This document shows positions 46,710 through 56,926 of a DNA stretch of 64,000 bases, one piece after another. Origin of the DNA: Sphingomonas sp. Root710 (GTDB lineage: Bacteria > Pseudomonadota > Alphaproteobacteria > Sphingomonadales > Sphingomonadaceae); contig NZ_LMIB01000018.1 of the NCBI RefSeq assembly GCF_001429065.1, positions 1,432-65,431 on the forward strand. The letters are read 5' to 3'. A program made the position numbers and the translations under genes. The notes below the pieces were generated by a model that had not been told where the DNA came from, searched no databases, and worked only from the letters and a program-made list of their open reading frames with translations. Numbering within the stretch: position 1 is the first letter of the stretch; each line of letters starts with the position of its first letter.

Positions 46710-48524
46710 ATGCTCGGCATCGCGCCCGACGTAACGCCGACGCGGGACATGATTCGCGGGATGGTCCATGCGGACGATCTCGACAAGATCGACGTCGCGA
46801 TGCAGGACGCCATGACGAGCGGCAATCTGGCGCAGACCCGCATCCGCTGGAACCGGCCCGACGGCAAGACGGTCCACCTGCTCGTCGCCGGGCAGATGGA
46901 CGGCCCGACAACGATGATCGGCATCATGCGCGACGTCACGGAAGAGGTGGAGACCGAACGCTCGCTGATCGCCGCGCGCGACCAGGCGCGCGCCGCCGAG
47001 CGCGCCAAGGCCGAGTTGCTGGCGGTAATGAGCCACGAGATCCGCACCCCGATGAACGGCCTGCTCAATTCTGTCGATGCGCTGCGCCGCAATCCCGACG
47101 AGGCCCAGCGTCGGCCGCTGCTCGACGCGCTCAACCAGTCGGTGTCGTCGGTAATGAGCGTCGTCGACGACATGCTCGACTATTCGCGCGTCGAATCGGG
47201 CCGTGTGGTGATCGAGAGCGTCAATTTCGACCTCAAGGCCGCGATCCGGACAATGGCCGACCTGTTCGAAGGCATGGCCGGCGCGAAGGGGCTGGCGCTG
47301 GAGATGCACGGCCTGGACGGGGAACCGGTGCCGGTGCGCGGCGATTCGGCGCGGCTCCAGCAATTGTTGTCCAACCTGGTCTCCAACGCGATCAAATTCA
47401 CCGAGGCTGGCAGCGTCACGATCGGCCTTTCGCCGACCCGGTCGGACGACGAGGCCGATTACTGGATGATCATCATCCGTGACAGCGGGCGCGGCATCGG
47501 CCAGGAAACGCTGGGCCGCATCTTCTCCCGCGGGGAGCAGGTCGATGCGGCGCGCATGCGCCTCCAGGGCGGCACGGGCCTCGGCCTGGCGATCAGCCAG
47601 CAGCTTGCCGAAGCGATGGGCGGATCGATCGCGGTGTCGAGCGACCCGGCGAAGGGCACGACCTTCTCGGTCGAAATCCCGTTCAAGCGCGCCGACGGGC
47701 CCGCCATCGTCGAAGAAGCCGCGACCGGGCCGCTCAACATCCTGCTGGCCGAGGATAATCCGATCAACCGGCGGCTCATGGCAGGACTGCTGACCCGCGA
47801 GGGCCATCAGGTCGTCGCGGTCGAGGACGGGCGCAAGGCGCTCGGCGCGATCGCGGCCCAACCGTTCGATCTGGTGCTGATGGACATGCAGATGCCCGAA
47901 CTGGACGGCATTTCCGCGACGCGTGCGATCCGCGCGCTCGATCCGCCCGCCTGCGACACGCCGATCCTGGCGATCAGCGCCGATTCACAGCCCGACCGGC
48001 GACGTATCTATTTCGAGGCGGGGATCGACAGCTTCCTCGCCAAGCCGATCGTCTCGGGCCAGCTGCTCGACATGATTGCCAAGATGCGGCGAACCCGGCG
48101 CGCTGCTACCGATAGCGGCGGCGACCAGTTCAACCGCGAACGCCTCAACCTGCTCGTCGAGCAGGGCGGCTATGACGATGCGGCGATCCTGATGAAGATG
48201 CTGCTGTTCGACGTCAGCGACCGGCCGCAGCGCATCGCCGCCGCGGTGCGCGCGCAGGCGTGGGAGCTCGCCGCTGCGGAAGCGGAGGCGCTGCGCACCC
48301 TGCTCGACAGCTTCGGCAGCTTCAGCCTGTCGCGCCTGCTCGCCGCGATCGTCCGCCAATGCGTGCGCCACGAATGCCAGCCCGCGGTGCTCGACGAGCT
48401 GTTCGAACAGGCCCGTGCGCTGGCGGACGTGCTCAACAAGGAATTCGGCGCGGTCCCCGCCCCGATCGCCCAGGCGATCGACAATGTGGTGGAACCGGAT
48501 TTCCTGCGGGGGACGAGGGGATAA
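46710..48524 (+). CDS. PAS hybrid histidine kinase with receiver and degenerate HPt-like tail
   Basis: At least 604 aa. A PAS domain (its first strand and helix lie upstream of the first ATG), a HisKA domain with MSHEIRTPMNG (H109), an HATPase domain with NLVSNAIKFTE, GRGIGQE and GGTGLGLAISQQ, and a receiver with LLAEDNPINRRL, D392 in LVLMDMQMPELDG and Lys in FLAKPI. No membrane helix, so cytoplasmic. The tail (about 470-600) is helical and looks like a histidine phosphotransfer domain, but the usual HALKGSA motif reads EALRTLLDS, without His. The true start may be the ATC at 46584 or another weak codon upstream; ATG 46710 is the first standard codon. The signal and target are unknown. Confidence 0.85.
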   Translation: MLGIAPDVTPTRDMIRGMVHADDLDKIDVAMQDAMTSGNLAQTRIRWNRPDGKTVHLLVAGQMDGPTTMIGIMRDVTEEVETERSLIAARDQARAAERAKAELLAVMSHEIRTPMNGLLNSVDALRRNPDEAQRRPLLDALNQSVSSVMSVVDDMLDYSRVESGRVVIESVNFDLKAAIRTMADLFEGMAGAKGLALEMHGLDGEPVPVRGDSARLQQLLSNLVSNAIKFTEAGSVTIGLSPTRSDDEADYWMIIIRDSGRGIGQETLGRIFSRGEQVDAARMRLQGGTGLGLAISQQLAEAMGGSIAVSSDPAKGTTFSVEIPFKRADGPAIVEEAATGPLNILLAEDNPINRRLMAGLLTREGHQVVAVEDGRKALGAIAAQPFDLVLMDMQMPELDGISATRAIRALDPPACDTPILAISADSQPDRRRIYFEAGIDSFLAKPIVSGQLLDMIAKMRRTRRAATDSGGDQFNRERLNLLVEQGGYDDAAILMKMLLFDVSDRPQRIAAAVRAQAWELAAAEAEALRTLLDSFGSFSLSRLLAAIVRQCVRHECQPAVLDELFEQARALADVLNKEFGAVPAPIAQAIDNVVEPDFLRGTRG

Positions 48525-48619
48525 CTCCCACGCCATCCACCGGGCCGCGAGCTCCAAACCTGAAGGCTTTTGGGACAAAGCCCCCAGACTCTCCTGGTTC
48601 GCTTCCAGCTTGCTGGTGT

Positions 48620-48643
48620 ATCCTGAAACAAGTTCAGGATGAC
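48620..48643. repeat. Short family C repeat
   Basis: ATCCTGAA-ACAAG-TTCAGGAT, a perfect 8-bp hairpin, with GACG after it. It is the end of the family C element seen in full at 29584-29715. It lies between convergent kinase and rnhA genes and could end both transcripts. Confidence 0.7.
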
Positions 48644-48658
48644 GCGTGGAGAGAGAGC

Positions 48659-49099
48659 CTACAACCCCAGCGCCGCGTCGCTCGCCAACTTATCCGCGCG
48701 TTCGTTGTCGGGGTGCCCCGCATGGCCCTTCACCCATTTCCACTCGATCCGGTGCGGCTCCGCCGCAGCCAGCAGCTGCTGCCACAGGTCCGCATTCTTG
48801 ACCGGCTTCTTGTCGGCGGTCTTCCAGCCGTTCTTGCGCCAGCCGTGAATCCATTTGGTCAGGCCGTCCATGACATAGCGGCTGTCGGTCGAGAGCTTAA
48901 CCCGGCATGGCCGCTTGAGCGCCTCCAGCGCGCGGATCGCCGCCATCAGCTCCATGCGGTTGTTGGTCGAGGGATTCTCCGCGCCCGACATATCCTTCTC
49001 GGTCGTCCCGAAGCGCAGCACCGCGCCCCAGCCGCCCGGGCCGGGATTGCCCTTGCAGGCGCCATCGGTCGCGATCTCGACCAGGGGGAGCTCGCTCAT
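48659..49099 (-). CDS. rnhA: Ribonuclease HI
   Basis: A 146-aa RNase HI that cuts RNA in RNA-DNA hybrids. The carboxylate site is complete: Asp in [17 protein letters not shown], Glu in [10 protein letters not shown], Asp in STDSRYV and Asp in NERADKLA, with the His in VKGHAGH. It is the last gene of an ispH-thrB-rnhA operon, starting in an ATGA overlap with thrB. Confidence 0.97.
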   Translation of the reverse strand: MSELPLVEIATDGACKGNPGPGGWGAVLRFGTTEKDMSGAENPSTNNRMELMAAIRALEALKRPCRVKLSTDSRYVMDGLTKWIHGWRKNGWKTADKKPVKNADLWQQLLAAAEPHRIEWKWVKGHAGHPDNERADKLASDAALGL

Positions 49100-50055
49100 A
49101 TGCTGACGAGCGTTTCGGGATCGGCCTCAGCGTAGAAATCGAGGCGGCGGAGGAAGGCGATCGGATCCTTGCGCGTCACCATCGCGTCGGCGGGGGTGTT
49201 GATCCAGTCATAGGCGCGGGTGAGCAGGAAGCGCAGGCAGGCACCGCGCGCGAGGATCGGGAAGGCCAGCCGCTCTTCGGTCGACAGGCTGAACTGCTTG
49301 TCATAGCCCGCGATCAGCGACCGGCCGAGCTCGGCATGATAGCCGGTGCCGTCATTTTCAAAGCACCAGGCGGTGTGCGTCACCGCGACGTCCCAGGCGC
49401 GGATGTCGGTGCAGGCGAAGTAGAAGTCGATCACCCCGCTCACCTCATCGCCGAGCATCAGCACATTGTCGGGGAAAAGATCGGCGTGGATCACCGAGGT
49501 CGGCAGATGGCGAGGCCAGTGCGCGTCGAGAAAGTCGAGTTCGCGCCGGACACGATCGCCAAGCCCCGGCTGTATCCGGTCCAGGTCGCCGCAACGCTCG
49601 GCCAGCGCGTGCCAGCCGGCAAGATCGAGGCTGTTCGGGCGGCTCTGGCGGAAATCGGCGAGCGCCCGGTGCATGTCACCCAGTGCGCCGCCCGCCGCGC
49701 GCGCCTGCGCCGGGGTCGGATGGGTCACCGACACCCCGGTGAGGAATTCGATGAGGCAGGCGGGCCGCCCGGCCAGCGTCTGCAACTGCTCGCCGCGCCG
49801 GTCGCGCAGCATGCGCGGGATGTTGAGGCCCTTGGCGGCGAGATGATCGGTCAGCGCGCAGAAGAAGGGCAGCTCCGCCGCGTTCACCCGCTTCTCGTAG
49901 AGAGTCAGGATGAAGCGCCCGCCGGTCGTCTCGATCAGATAGTTGCTGTTCTCCACCCCCTCGGCGATGCCCTTGGCCGATACCAGCGTGCCGTGGTCAT
50001 AGCGGTTCAGGAAGGCGTTCATCTCCTCGGCGGAGACCTGGGTGTAAACGGCCAT
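49096..50055 (-). CDS. thrB: Homoserine kinase, ThrB of the APH-fold type
   Basis: A 319-aa kinase of the choline/aminoglycoside-kinase fold, the form used by Alphaproteobacteria and pseudomonads for threonine synthesis. It has [29 protein letters not shown], the catalytic loop [15 protein letters not shown] and the metal-binding [10 protein letters not shown]. It phosphorylates homoserine on its side-chain OH. It overlaps ispH upstream (TGATG) and rnhA downstream, so all three are coupled. Confidence 0.95.
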   Translation of the reverse strand: MAVYTQVSAEEMNAFLNRYDHGTLVSAKGIAEGVENSNYLIETTGGRFILTLYEKRVNAAELPFFCALTDHLAAKGLNIPRMLRDRRGEQLQTLAGRPACLIEFLTGVSVTHPTPAQARAAGGALGDMHRALADFRQSRPNSLDLAGWHALAERCGDLDRIQPGLGDRVRRELDFLDAHWPRHLPTSVIHADLFPDNVLMLGDEVSGVIDFYFACTDIRAWDVAVTHTAWCFENDGTGYHAELGRSLIAGYDKQFSLSTEERLAFPILARGACLRFLLTRAYDWINTPADAMVTRKDPIAFLRRLDFYAEADPETLVSI

Positions 50056-51005
50056 CAGGCAACCAGTGTTCGAGGCAGTTTGAACAGCATGTTCTCGGTC
50101 ACCGATTCGACCTCGCGCTCGATGATGGTGAAGCGGGTGGCGAGCAGGTCCACCAGTTCGCGGACCAGAACCTCGGGTGCCGACGCGCCCGCGGTGATGC
50201 CCAGCGTGCGAACGCCGTCGAGCCACGCGAAATCGATCTCGCCGGCGCGCTGGATAAGCCGCGCCTTGACCCCGTTGCGCTCGGCGACCTCGACGAGACG
50301 CAGCGAATTGGAGCTGTTCGGCGCGCCGATCACCAGCATCGCATCGCATTGCGCAGCGATCGCCTTGACCGCCGCCTGACGGTTCGAGGTCGCGTAGCAG
50401 ATGTCCTCGCTGCGGGGCGCCGCGATCGCCGGAAAGCGGCGCTGGAGCACGCCGATGATCTCGGCCGTGTCGTCGACCGACAGGGTCGTCTGGCTGAGGA
50501 AGGCGAGCGGAACACCTTCTGGCGGCTGGACGGTCTCGGCATTCTCGGCCGTCTCGACCAGCGTCATCACGCCATCGGGCACCTGGCCGAAGGTGCCGAT
50601 CACCTCCGGGTGCCCCTTGTGGCCGATGAACAATATGTGATGCCCGTTCTGGACGAGCCGCTCGGCCTGGCGATGGACCTTGGACACCAGCGGACAGGTC
50701 GCATCGAAGAAATTGAGGCCGCGTTCGCTGGCCTTGGCGGGCACCGCCTTGGGCACGCCATGCGCCGAAAAGACGACGGGGACGTCGTCCGGCACCTCGT
50801 CCAGCTCCTCGACGAAGATCGCACCCTTGGCCTTCAGGTCGTCGACCACGAATTTGTTGTGGACGATCTCGTGCCGGACATAGACCGGCGCGCCATATTT
50901 CTCGATCGTCAGTTCGACGATCTGGATCGCGCGGTCGACCCCGGCGCAGAAGCCGCGCGGCGCAGCGATCAGCAGGTCGAGAGGAGGCGGGGCGGCTGCG
51001 TTCAT
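50055..51005 (-). CDS. ispH: 4-hydroxy-3-methylbut-2-enyl diphosphate reductase
   Basis: A 316-aa IspH, the last enzyme of the MEP isoprenoid pathway, giving IPP and DMAPP. The [4Fe-4S] ligand cysteines are in [24 protein letters not shown] and [10 protein letters not shown]; other conserved parts are [17 protein letters not shown] and [11 protein letters not shown], with the catalytic Glu just after. First gene of the ispH-thrB-rnhA operon. Confidence 0.98.
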   Translation of the reverse strand: MNAAAPPPLDLLIAAPRGFCAGVDRAIQIVELTIEKYGAPVYVRHEIVHNKFVVDDLKAKGAIFVEELDEVPDDVPVVFSAHGVPKAVPAKASERGLNFFDATCPLVSKVHRQAERLVQNGHHILFIGHKGHPEVIGTFGQVPDGVMTLVETAENAETVQPPEGVPLAFLSQTTLSVDDTAEIIGVLQRRFPAIAAPRSEDICYATSNRQAAVKAIAAQCDAMLVIGAPNSSNSLRLVEVAERNGVKARLIQRAGEIDFAWLDGVRTLGITAGASAPEVLVRELVDLLATRFTIIEREVESVTENMLFKLPRTLVA

Positions 51006-51104
51006 GGCCCGGCCTTAAGCGATTGCTTGCCTGCGCGAAAGCCGGTTCCTATGATCAGCGCGACCGGCCGGGTATGCGCGCATGCCCTGGACCCAGAGAC
51101 AAGG

Positions 51105-51758
51105 ATGCCCGTACCCGTGCAGTTTCCGAAAACGACCGCGATCCTCCTCGCCGCGCTGACCCTCGCCGGCTGCGCCAACGACATGGAGTTCGACGAGCGC
51201 GGCGGCTTCAAGATCGCGCGCTCGTCCTGCCCGGCGGCAGCGATCGCGACCTATACCGGCGACATCACCTTGTTCGATCCGCCCGCCGAGCGCCGCGCCG
51301 AGGCGATCGACGTGACCGCCGCGATCACCAATCTGCGCGCCAGCTGCAACGAGGGCGGCGCGCAGGTGCAGGTCACCGCCAGTTTCGACGTCCAGGCCCG
51401 CCGCGCCGTCGCCGGCCCCGCGCGCCAGATCACCCTGCCCTACTTCGCGACGGTGCTGCGCGCCGGGACCCAGCTCGAATCGAAGCAGGTCGGCCAGGTC
51501 GTGATCACCTTCCCCGAAGGCCAGTTGCGCGGCAGCGCCCAGGCATCAGCGACCGCGCTGGTCTCACGCGCCGCGGCGACCCTGCCCCCCGAAATCCTCC
51601 AGCGCATCAACCGCAAGCGCAAGTCGGGCGACGCCGACGCCGCGCTCGACCCGATGAACGAACCCGCCGTGCGCGACGCGGTCAACAAGGCCAATTTCGA
51701 GCTGCTCGTCGGCTTCCAGCTCAGCGAGAGCCAGCTCGCCTACAACGCGGCGCGGTAA
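51105..51758 (+). CDS. Putative lipoprotein
   Basis: A 217-aa protein with a lipoprotein signal: a hydrophobic stretch ends in the lipobox LAGC, so Cys is lipidated near residue 23. The next residues are ND, and Asp at +2 or +3 could favour the inner membrane. The mature part is a beta-rich domain with ITLPYFATVLRAG, followed by a C-terminal acidic helix. I do not recognise the family; proteins like this are common in sphingomonads next to ispH. ATG 51105 is chosen because it places the signal correctly; AAGG is directly ahead. Confidence 0.82.
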   Translation: MPVPVQFPKTTAILLAALTLAGCANDMEFDERGGFKIARSSCPAAAIATYTGDITLFDPPAERRAEAIDVTAAITNLRASCNEGGAQVQVTASFDVQARRAVAGPARQITLPYFATVLRAGTQLESKQVGQVVITFPEGQLRGSAQASATALVSRAAATLPPEILQRINRKRKSGDADAALDPMNEPAVRDAVNKANFELLVGFQLSESQLAYNAAR

Positions 51759-51781
51759 GCTCCCCGCTCACACGCTCATCC

Positions 51782-51872
51782 GTCATTCCCGCGAAGGCGG
51801 GAATCCATATTCTCTGAAACCCGAACCTCTTGCAGTTCGGAGGTTATGGATCCCCGCGTCCGCGGGGATGAC
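51782..51872. repeat. Intergenic palindromic repeat, family A copy 3
   Basis: Begins GTCATTCCCGCGAAGGCGGG and ends CGCGTCCGCGGGGATGAC, 91 bp, with the inner ATCCATA...TATGGAT arms. Very like copy 1 over the full length; lies after the lipoprotein gene and ahead of the glycine riboswitch. Confidence 0.87.
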
Positions 51873-51997
51873 GATTGTTGGAGCGTGGCGTCCTCAAATC
51901 TTGTGGATCGTTTCGCTGCACTGCCACATCGGCGATTGACTCACCCCTATTTTCGCGCCTAGCGCTGAACCGTCGTCCCTGGGCAACCGGGGGCTGA

Positions 51998-52207
51998 CCA
52001 TGCGGGAGAGCGCCGACGCCGAAAGGCCGAAGCCGCCGAAGGAGCAACCGCCCCGGAATCTCTCAGGTCAAAGGACCGCGTGGACAGGATCGACACTCTG
52101 GAAAGCGGATGGCCGCGTCGGGAAACTGGCGGGGTCGTCCCACCGAAGGGGTAAGCCGGACCGGCTCAGGTGCGGCGAAAGCTCTCAGGTTCCGTGACAG
52201 AGGGGGC
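51998..52207 (+). promoter_or_regulatory. Tandem glycine riboswitch
   Basis: Two aptamers in a row. The first has GCGGGAGAGC (from 52002), GCCGAAGGAGCAA and TCTCAGGTCAAAGGACC; the second has CACCGAAGGGGTAAGCC, GAAAGCTCTCAGGTTCC and GTGACAGAGGGGG. A hairpin GCGGAC-GAAA-GTCCGT follows at about 52217-52231, before the gcvT ribosome site. Glycine binding should switch on the gcv operon. Confidence 0.93.
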
Positions 52208-52261
52208 AATGGCCTGCGGACGAAAGTCCGTCGGTGTCGTTGCCTGTCACGGAGACCCGAT

Positions 52262-53392
52262 GTGAGCGAAGCAGAACCAGACGACATCATCCAGACCTTG
52301 CCGCTCGACCGCTGGCATCGCGCCCGCGACGCGCGGATGGTGCCTTTCGCCGGCTATCAGATGCCGATCCAATATGAAGGCATCATCGCCGAGCATCTGT
52401 GGACCCGCGAATCGGCCGGGCTGTTCGATGTGTCGCATATGGGCCAGCTGCTGATCAGCGGCGACAAGGGCGCCGAAGGCGTAGACGTCGCGCTGGAGGC
52501 TCTGCTGCCCGGCGACATCATCAATCTCGGCGTCGACAGGATGCGCTATTCGCTGCTGCTCGACGACGTGGGCGGCATCCTCGACGACCTGATGGTGACG
52601 CGCCGCGCGGGCGACTTCTACCTCGTCGTCAACGGCGCGACCAAGGCCGACGACATCGCCCATCTCCACGAATATCTGCCCGAGGAATTGGTCCTCAACC
52701 ATCTCGACGAACAGGCGCTGCTGGCGCTTCAGGGCCCGAAGGCGGTCGACGCATTGGCGCGGATCTGTCCAGGGGTCGAGGCGCTGGTGTTCATGACCGC
52801 GGGCGCCTTCGAGATCGGCAAGGTGCCTGTCTGGGTCAGCCGCTCGGGCTATACCGGCGAAGACGGTTACGAGATTTCGCTTCCCGCCGACAAGGCGGAG
52901 GAAGTCGCCTCGCTGATCGCCGCGCAACCCGAGGTGAAGCCGATCGGCCTGGGCGCGCGCGATTCGCTGCGGCTCGAGGCGGGGCTGCCGCTCTATGGGC
53001 ACGACCTCGACACCGGCACCGATCCGGCGGTCGCGGGCCTTGGCTTCGCGGTGCCCAAGCGCCGCCGCGCCGAAGGCGGCTTTCCCGGCGCCACCACCAT
53101 CTGCCGCCATTTCGCCGAAGGGCCGCCACGCAAGCGGATCGGCCTGACCGTCGAGGGCCGTCTGCCCGCGCGCGAGGGGGCATTGATCTTCGACGGCGGC
53201 ACGGAAGTCGGGGTCATCACCTCGGGCGGGTTCAGCCCGACGCTGCAGGCGCCGATCGCGATGGGCTATGTCGCCGCCGCCAGCGCCGCCAACGGCCACA
53301 AGCTGCAGATCGAAGTGCGCGGCAAGCGGCTCGACGCCGTCGTCGCGCCGCTGCCTTTCGTCCCCCACCGTTACGTCCGCCAAGGGAGCTGA
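52262..53392 (+). CDS. gcvT: Glycine cleavage system T protein (aminomethyltransferase)
   Basis: A 376-aa T protein: moves the methylene group from the lipoyl arm of GcvH to tetrahydrofolate, releasing ammonia. Conserved parts are FAGYQMPIQYEGIIAEHLW, FDVSHMGQ, GYTGEDGYEISLP and RDSLRLEAGLPLYGHDL. The start is GTG at 52262, with GGAG 7 bases ahead; the ATG overlapping it runs straight into TGA. First gene of the gcv operon under the glycine riboswitch. Confidence 0.97.
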   Translation: MSEAEPDDIIQTLPLDRWHRARDARMVPFAGYQMPIQYEGIIAEHLWTRESAGLFDVSHMGQLLISGDKGAEGVDVALEALLPGDIINLGVDRMRYSLLLDDVGGILDDLMVTRRAGDFYLVVNGATKADDIAHLHEYLPEELVLNHLDEQALLALQGPKAVDALARICPGVEALVFMTAGAFEIGKVPVWVSRSGYTGEDGYEISLPADKAEEVASLIAAQPEVKPIGLGARDSLRLEAGLPLYGHDLDTGTDPAVAGLGFAVPKRRRAEGGFPGATTICRHFAEGPPRKRIGLTVEGRLPAREGALIFDGGTEVGVITSGGFSPTLQAPIAMGYVAAASAANGHKLQIEVRGKRLDAVVAPLPFVPHRYVRQGS

Positions 53393-53395
53393 CCC

Positions 53396-53767
53396 ATGAC
53401 GACCTATTATACCGATGAACATGAATGGATTTCGGTCGAGGGCGGCACCGCCACCGTCGGCATCACCGATTATGCGCAGGCCCAGCTGGGGGACATCGTC
53501 TTCGTCGAGCTGCCTGCGCTCGGCGGCAACGTCACCAAGGGCGGCGAGGCCGCGGTAGTCGAGTCGGTCAAGGCCGCGTCCGACGTGTTCGCCCCCGTCA
53601 CCGGCACCGTCAGCGAGATCAACGCCGCGCTGGAGGAGGACCCGTCGCTGGTCAACAGCGCGCCCGAGACCGGCGGCTGGTTCTTCAAGCTGGCGCTCGC
53701 CGATCCTTCTCAGCTGGAGGGTCTGATGGACGCCGCCGCCTACAAGGCGTTCTGCGAAGGACTGTAA
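53396..53767 (+). CDS. gcvH: Glycine cleavage system H protein
   Basis: A 123-aa lipoyl carrier, with the lipoylated lysine K59 in [11 protein letters not shown]. It shuttles the aminomethyl group between P, T and L proteins. It begins three bases after the gcvT stop. A long palindromic repeat lies between it and gcvPA. Confidence 0.98.
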   Translation: MTTYYTDEHEWISVEGGTATVGITDYAQAQLGDIVFVELPALGGNVTKGGEAAVVESVKAASDVFAPVTGTVSEINAALEEDPSLVNSAPETGGWFFKLALADPSQLEGLMDAAAYKAFCEGL

Positions 53768-53776
53768 AGCCTCTCA

Positions 53777-53875
53777 CCCCTCCCCTTCAGGGGAGGGGCC
53801 GGGGGTGGGGCCTTTCCACAGGCGCCACTTCAGGATCAGAGGCCCCACCCCAACCCCTCCCCTGAAGGGGAGGGG
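53777..53875. repeat. Family D double hairpin inside the gcv operon
   Basis: Two perfect 9-bp hairpins (CCCCTCCCC-TTCA-GGGGAGGGG at 53777-53798 and CCCCTCCCC-TGAA-GGGGAGGGG at 53854-53875), which with their inner flanks (about 37 bases each) are also inverted copies of each other. The gcvPA ribosome site follows at once. Confidence 0.85.
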
Positions 53876-53888
53876 CTAGGAGCAACAA

Positions 53889-55259
53889 ATGCGCTACCTG
53901 CCCCTCACCGATGCCGACCGGGCTTCAATGCTCGCCACGATCGGCGCGTCGTCGGTCGATGACCTCTTCGTCGACGTTCCCGCCGAAGCCCGCCTGTCCG
54001 GCCCGATCGCGGGCCTGCCAAACCACGCGTCCGAACTGGCGGTCGAGCGGCATATGGCGCGGCTGGCGAAGCGCAACCTGTCGGCGGGGGAAGCGCCGTT
54101 CTTCCTCGGCTGCGGCGCATACAAGCATCATGTCCCCGCCAGCGTCGATCATCTGATCCAGCGCGGCGAGTTCCTGACCAGCTACACGCCCTATCAGCCC
54201 GAAATCGCGCAGGGTACGCTGCAGGCGCTGTTCGAATTCCAGACCCAGGTCGCCCGCCTGTTCGGCTGCGACGTCGCCAACGCCTCGATGTATGACGGCT
54301 CGACCGCCTGCTGGGAAGCGATCACCATGGCCCGCCGCGTCACCAGGCGGGGCAGGGCGATCCTCTCGGCGGGGCTGCATCCCCATTACGTCTCGCTGGC
54401 GAAGACGATGGCGCGCTTCACCGGCGACGCGCTCGACATCGCGCTGCCCGACCTCACCCCCGGTGCGCCCGGCGACGACATGGCGCGGCTGCTTGCCGCG
54501 ATCGATGGCGACACCAGCTGTGTCGTCGTCCAGAACCCCAACATCCTCGGCCATGTCGCCGACCTCAGCGAGCTCGCCGCGCGCTGCCATGAAAAGGGCG
54601 CGCTGCTGATCGCGGTCGTCACCGAGCCGGTCTCGCTCGGCGCGATTCGCAGCCCCGGAGAGATGGGCGCGGACATCGTCGTCGGCGAAGGCCAGTCGAT
54701 CGGCGTCGGCCTCAACTTCGGCGGCCCCTATGTCGGCCTGTTCGCCTGTGCCGAGAAATATGTCCGCCAGATGCCGGGCCGCCTGTGCGGCGTCACCAGC
54801 GATGCCGACGGCCAACGCGGCTTCGTGCTGACGCTGTCGACCCGCGAGCAGCATATCCGCCGCGAGAAGGCTACCTCGAACATCTGCACCAACGCCGGGC
54901 TGTGTGCGCTCGCCTTCTCGGCGCATCTGACGCTGCTGGGGGAGACCGGCCTGCGTAACCTCGCCGCGCTCAACCATGCCGGCGCGGTCGCGGCGGCCGA
55001 GCGGCTCAGCCAGGTCCCCGGGGTCGAGCTGATCAACGGCGCCTTCTTCAACGAGTTCACCCTGAAGCTGGCGAAGGAGGCGCGGCCCATCGTCCGCGCG
55101 CTGGCGGACCAGGGGATATTGGGCGGGGTGTCGCTGGGCCGGCTCTATCCGGACGCGCCCGCGCTCGCCAACGGCCTTGTCGTCGCGGTCACCGAGACCA
55201 CGTCGGGTGAGGATGTCGAAACATTGGCCCGGACCCTCGAAGCGGAGTTGGCGGCATGA
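53889..55259 (+). CDS. gcvPA: Glycine dehydrogenase (decarboxylating) subunit 1
   Basis: A 456-aa N-terminal half of the P protein. Opening [14 protein letters not shown], then [57 protein letters not shown] and ATSNICTN are typical. The subunit has the PLP fold without the cofactor lysine; it pairs with GcvPB to decarboxylate glycine. Overlaps gcvPB by 4 bases. GCTAGGAGCAACAA precedes the ATG. Confidence 0.97.
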   Translation: MRYLPLTDADRASMLATIGASSVDDLFVDVPAEARLSGPIAGLPNHASELAVERHMARLAKRNLSAGEAPFFLGCGAYKHHVPASVDHLIQRGEFLTSYTPYQPEIAQGTLQALFEFQTQVARLFGCDVANASMYDGSTACWEAITMARRVTRRGRAILSAGLHPHYVSLAKTMARFTGDALDIALPDLTPGAPGDDMARLLAAIDGDTSCVVVQNPNILGHVADLSELAARCHEKGALLIAVVTEPVSLGAIRSPGEMGADIVVGEGQSIGVGLNFGGPYVGLFACAEKYVRQMPGRLCGVTSDADGQRGFVLTLSTREQHIRREKATSNICTNAGLCALAFSAHLTLLGETGLRNLAALNHAGAVAAAERLSQVPGVELINGAFFNEFTLKLAKEARPIVRALADQGILGGVSLGRLYPDAPALANGLVVAVTETTSGEDVETLARTLEAELAA

Positions 55260-56824
55260 GCATGAACAGCGAAGGCCGCGTCACGCGCCCGGAAACCTCG
55301 ACCGAAGCTGCTGCCCCAGCGACCTTCACCGGCAACCGCGCGCTGATGCTCGAGGAGAAGCTGATCTTCGAGCAGGACGATTATGCCCGCACCGGGGTCG
55401 ACCTGCCCGCCGTCCCCAAGGTGGCGAGCCGCCTCGGCGGCTTGGAGCGCAACCGGCCGATCGGCCTGCCCGGCCTGCCCGAGCCGGAGGCGGTGCGCCA
55501 CTATACCCGGCTCAGCCGCCAGAATTATGCGATCGACCTCGGCCTCTTCCCGCTGGGCAGCTGCACGATGAAGCATAATCCGCGCCTGAACGAGAAGGTC
55601 GCGCGGATGCCCGGCTTCGCCGATGTCCACCCGCTTGCGCCGGTCGATACGGTGCAGGGCGCGCTGGCGGTGATCCACGAACTCGCCGACTGGCTGATCA
55701 CGCTGACCGGCATGCAGGCGGTGGCGATGAGCCCCAAGGCGGGTGCGCATGGCGAGCTGTGCGGACTGCTGGCGATCCGCGCCGCGCATGATGCGGCGGG
55801 CAGCGACCGTTCGGTGATCCTCGTCCCCGAATCGGCGCACGGCACCAATCCGGCGACGGCGGCCTTCTGCGGCTATGCGGTCGAAAATATTCCCGCGACC
55901 GCCGATGGCCGCGTCGACCTCGACGCGCTGACCGCGCGGCTGGGGCCCGACGTCGCGGGGGTGATGATCACCAACCCCAACACCTGCGGCCTGTTCGAGC
56001 GCGACATGAAGCGCATATCCGACGCGGTCCATGCCGCGGGCGGCTATGTCTATTGCGACGGCGCAAACTTCAACGCGATCGTCGGGCGCGTGCGCCCCGG
56101 CGATCTCGGCATCGACGCGATGCACATCAACCTGCACAAGACCTTCTCCACGCCCCATGGCGGCGGCGGGCCGGGCTCAGGCCCGGTGGTGCTGTCGAAG
56201 GCGCTCGCACCCTATGCGCCGCTGCCCTTCGTCGACAGGCAGGGCGACAGGTTCGTCGTCGTCGAGGAAGAGACGGCGGGCGAGCATCATGGGTCGAGCT
56301 TCGGCCGCATGGCCGCCTTCCACGGCCAGATGGGCATGTTCACCCGCGCGCTGACCTATATCCTCAGCCATGGCGCGGACGGCCTGCGCCAGGTCGCCGA
56401 GGATGCGGTGCTCAACGCCAACTATGTGCTGCGCAGCCTCGACGATCTGCTCGACGCGCCATTCGGCGGCAGCGGCCCCTGCATGCACGAGGCGCTGTTC
56501 AGCGACGAAGGGCTGGCGCAGGGCTTCACCACGCTCGACATCGCCAAGGGGCTGATCGACGAGGGTTTCCACCCGATGACGATGTATTTCCCGCTCGTCG
56601 TCCATGGCGCGATGCTGGTCGAGCCGACCGAGACCGAGGGCAAGGCGACGCTCGACCAGTTCATCGGCGCGCTCCGCTCGGTCGCCGGGCGGGCGAAGGC
56701 GGGCGACGCCGCGCTCAAGGCCGCCCCGGCGCTGGCCCCGCGCCGCCGCCTCGACGAGACCGCCGCGGCGCGCAAGCCGGTGCTGGTGTGGAAGGACGAG
56801 ATGCTGGCGCAGGCGGCGGAGTAG
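55256..56824 (+). CDS. gcvPB: Glycine dehydrogenase (decarboxylating) subunit 2
   Basis: A 522-aa C-terminal half of the P protein, carrying PLP on K295 in [20 protein letters not shown]. Other conserved parts: [31 protein letters not shown] and [11 protein letters not shown]. With GcvPA it releases CO2 from glycine and passes the aminomethyl group to GcvH. Last gene of the operon; the L protein (lpd) is not here. The N-terminal 15 residues before [16 protein letters not shown] are poorly conserved. Confidence 0.97.
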   Translation: MSMNSEGRVTRPETSTEAAAPATFTGNRALMLEEKLIFEQDDYARTGVDLPAVPKVASRLGGLERNRPIGLPGLPEPEAVRHYTRLSRQNYAIDLGLFPLGSCTMKHNPRLNEKVARMPGFADVHPLAPVDTVQGALAVIHELADWLITLTGMQAVAMSPKAGAHGELCGLLAIRAAHDAAGSDRSVILVPESAHGTNPATAAFCGYAVENIPATADGRVDLDALTARLGPDVAGVMITNPNTCGLFERDMKRISDAVHAAGGYVYCDGANFNAIVGRVRPGDLGIDAMHINLHKTFSTPHGGGGPGSGPVVLSKALAPYAPLPFVDRQGDRFVVVEEETAGEHHGSSFGRMAAFHGQMGMFTRALTYILSHGADGLRQVAEDAVLNANYVLRSLDDLLDAPFGGSGPCMHEALFSDEGLAQGFTTLDIAKGLIDEGFHPMTMYFPLVVHGAMLVEPTETEGKATLDQFIGALRSVAGRAKAGDAALKAAPALAPRRRLDETAAARKPVLVWKDEMLAQAAE

Positions 56825-56833
56825 CCGCTACCC

Positions 56834-56914
56834 GTCATCCCAGCGAAAGCTGGAATCTCCCTGCCTTTCTCGGAACATGAGAAGAAGAGAGATTCCAGCT
56901 TTGCCGGAATGGCG
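56834..56914. repeat. Intergenic palindromic repeat, family B
   Basis: GTCATCCCAGCGAAAGCTGG and AATCTC on one side face GAGATTCCAGCTTTGCCGGAATGGC on the other: a long imperfect hairpin of about 81 bp after gcvPB. It is built like family A but with a different core. Confidence 0.75.
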
Positions 56915-56926
56915 GTAAAGCGGACT

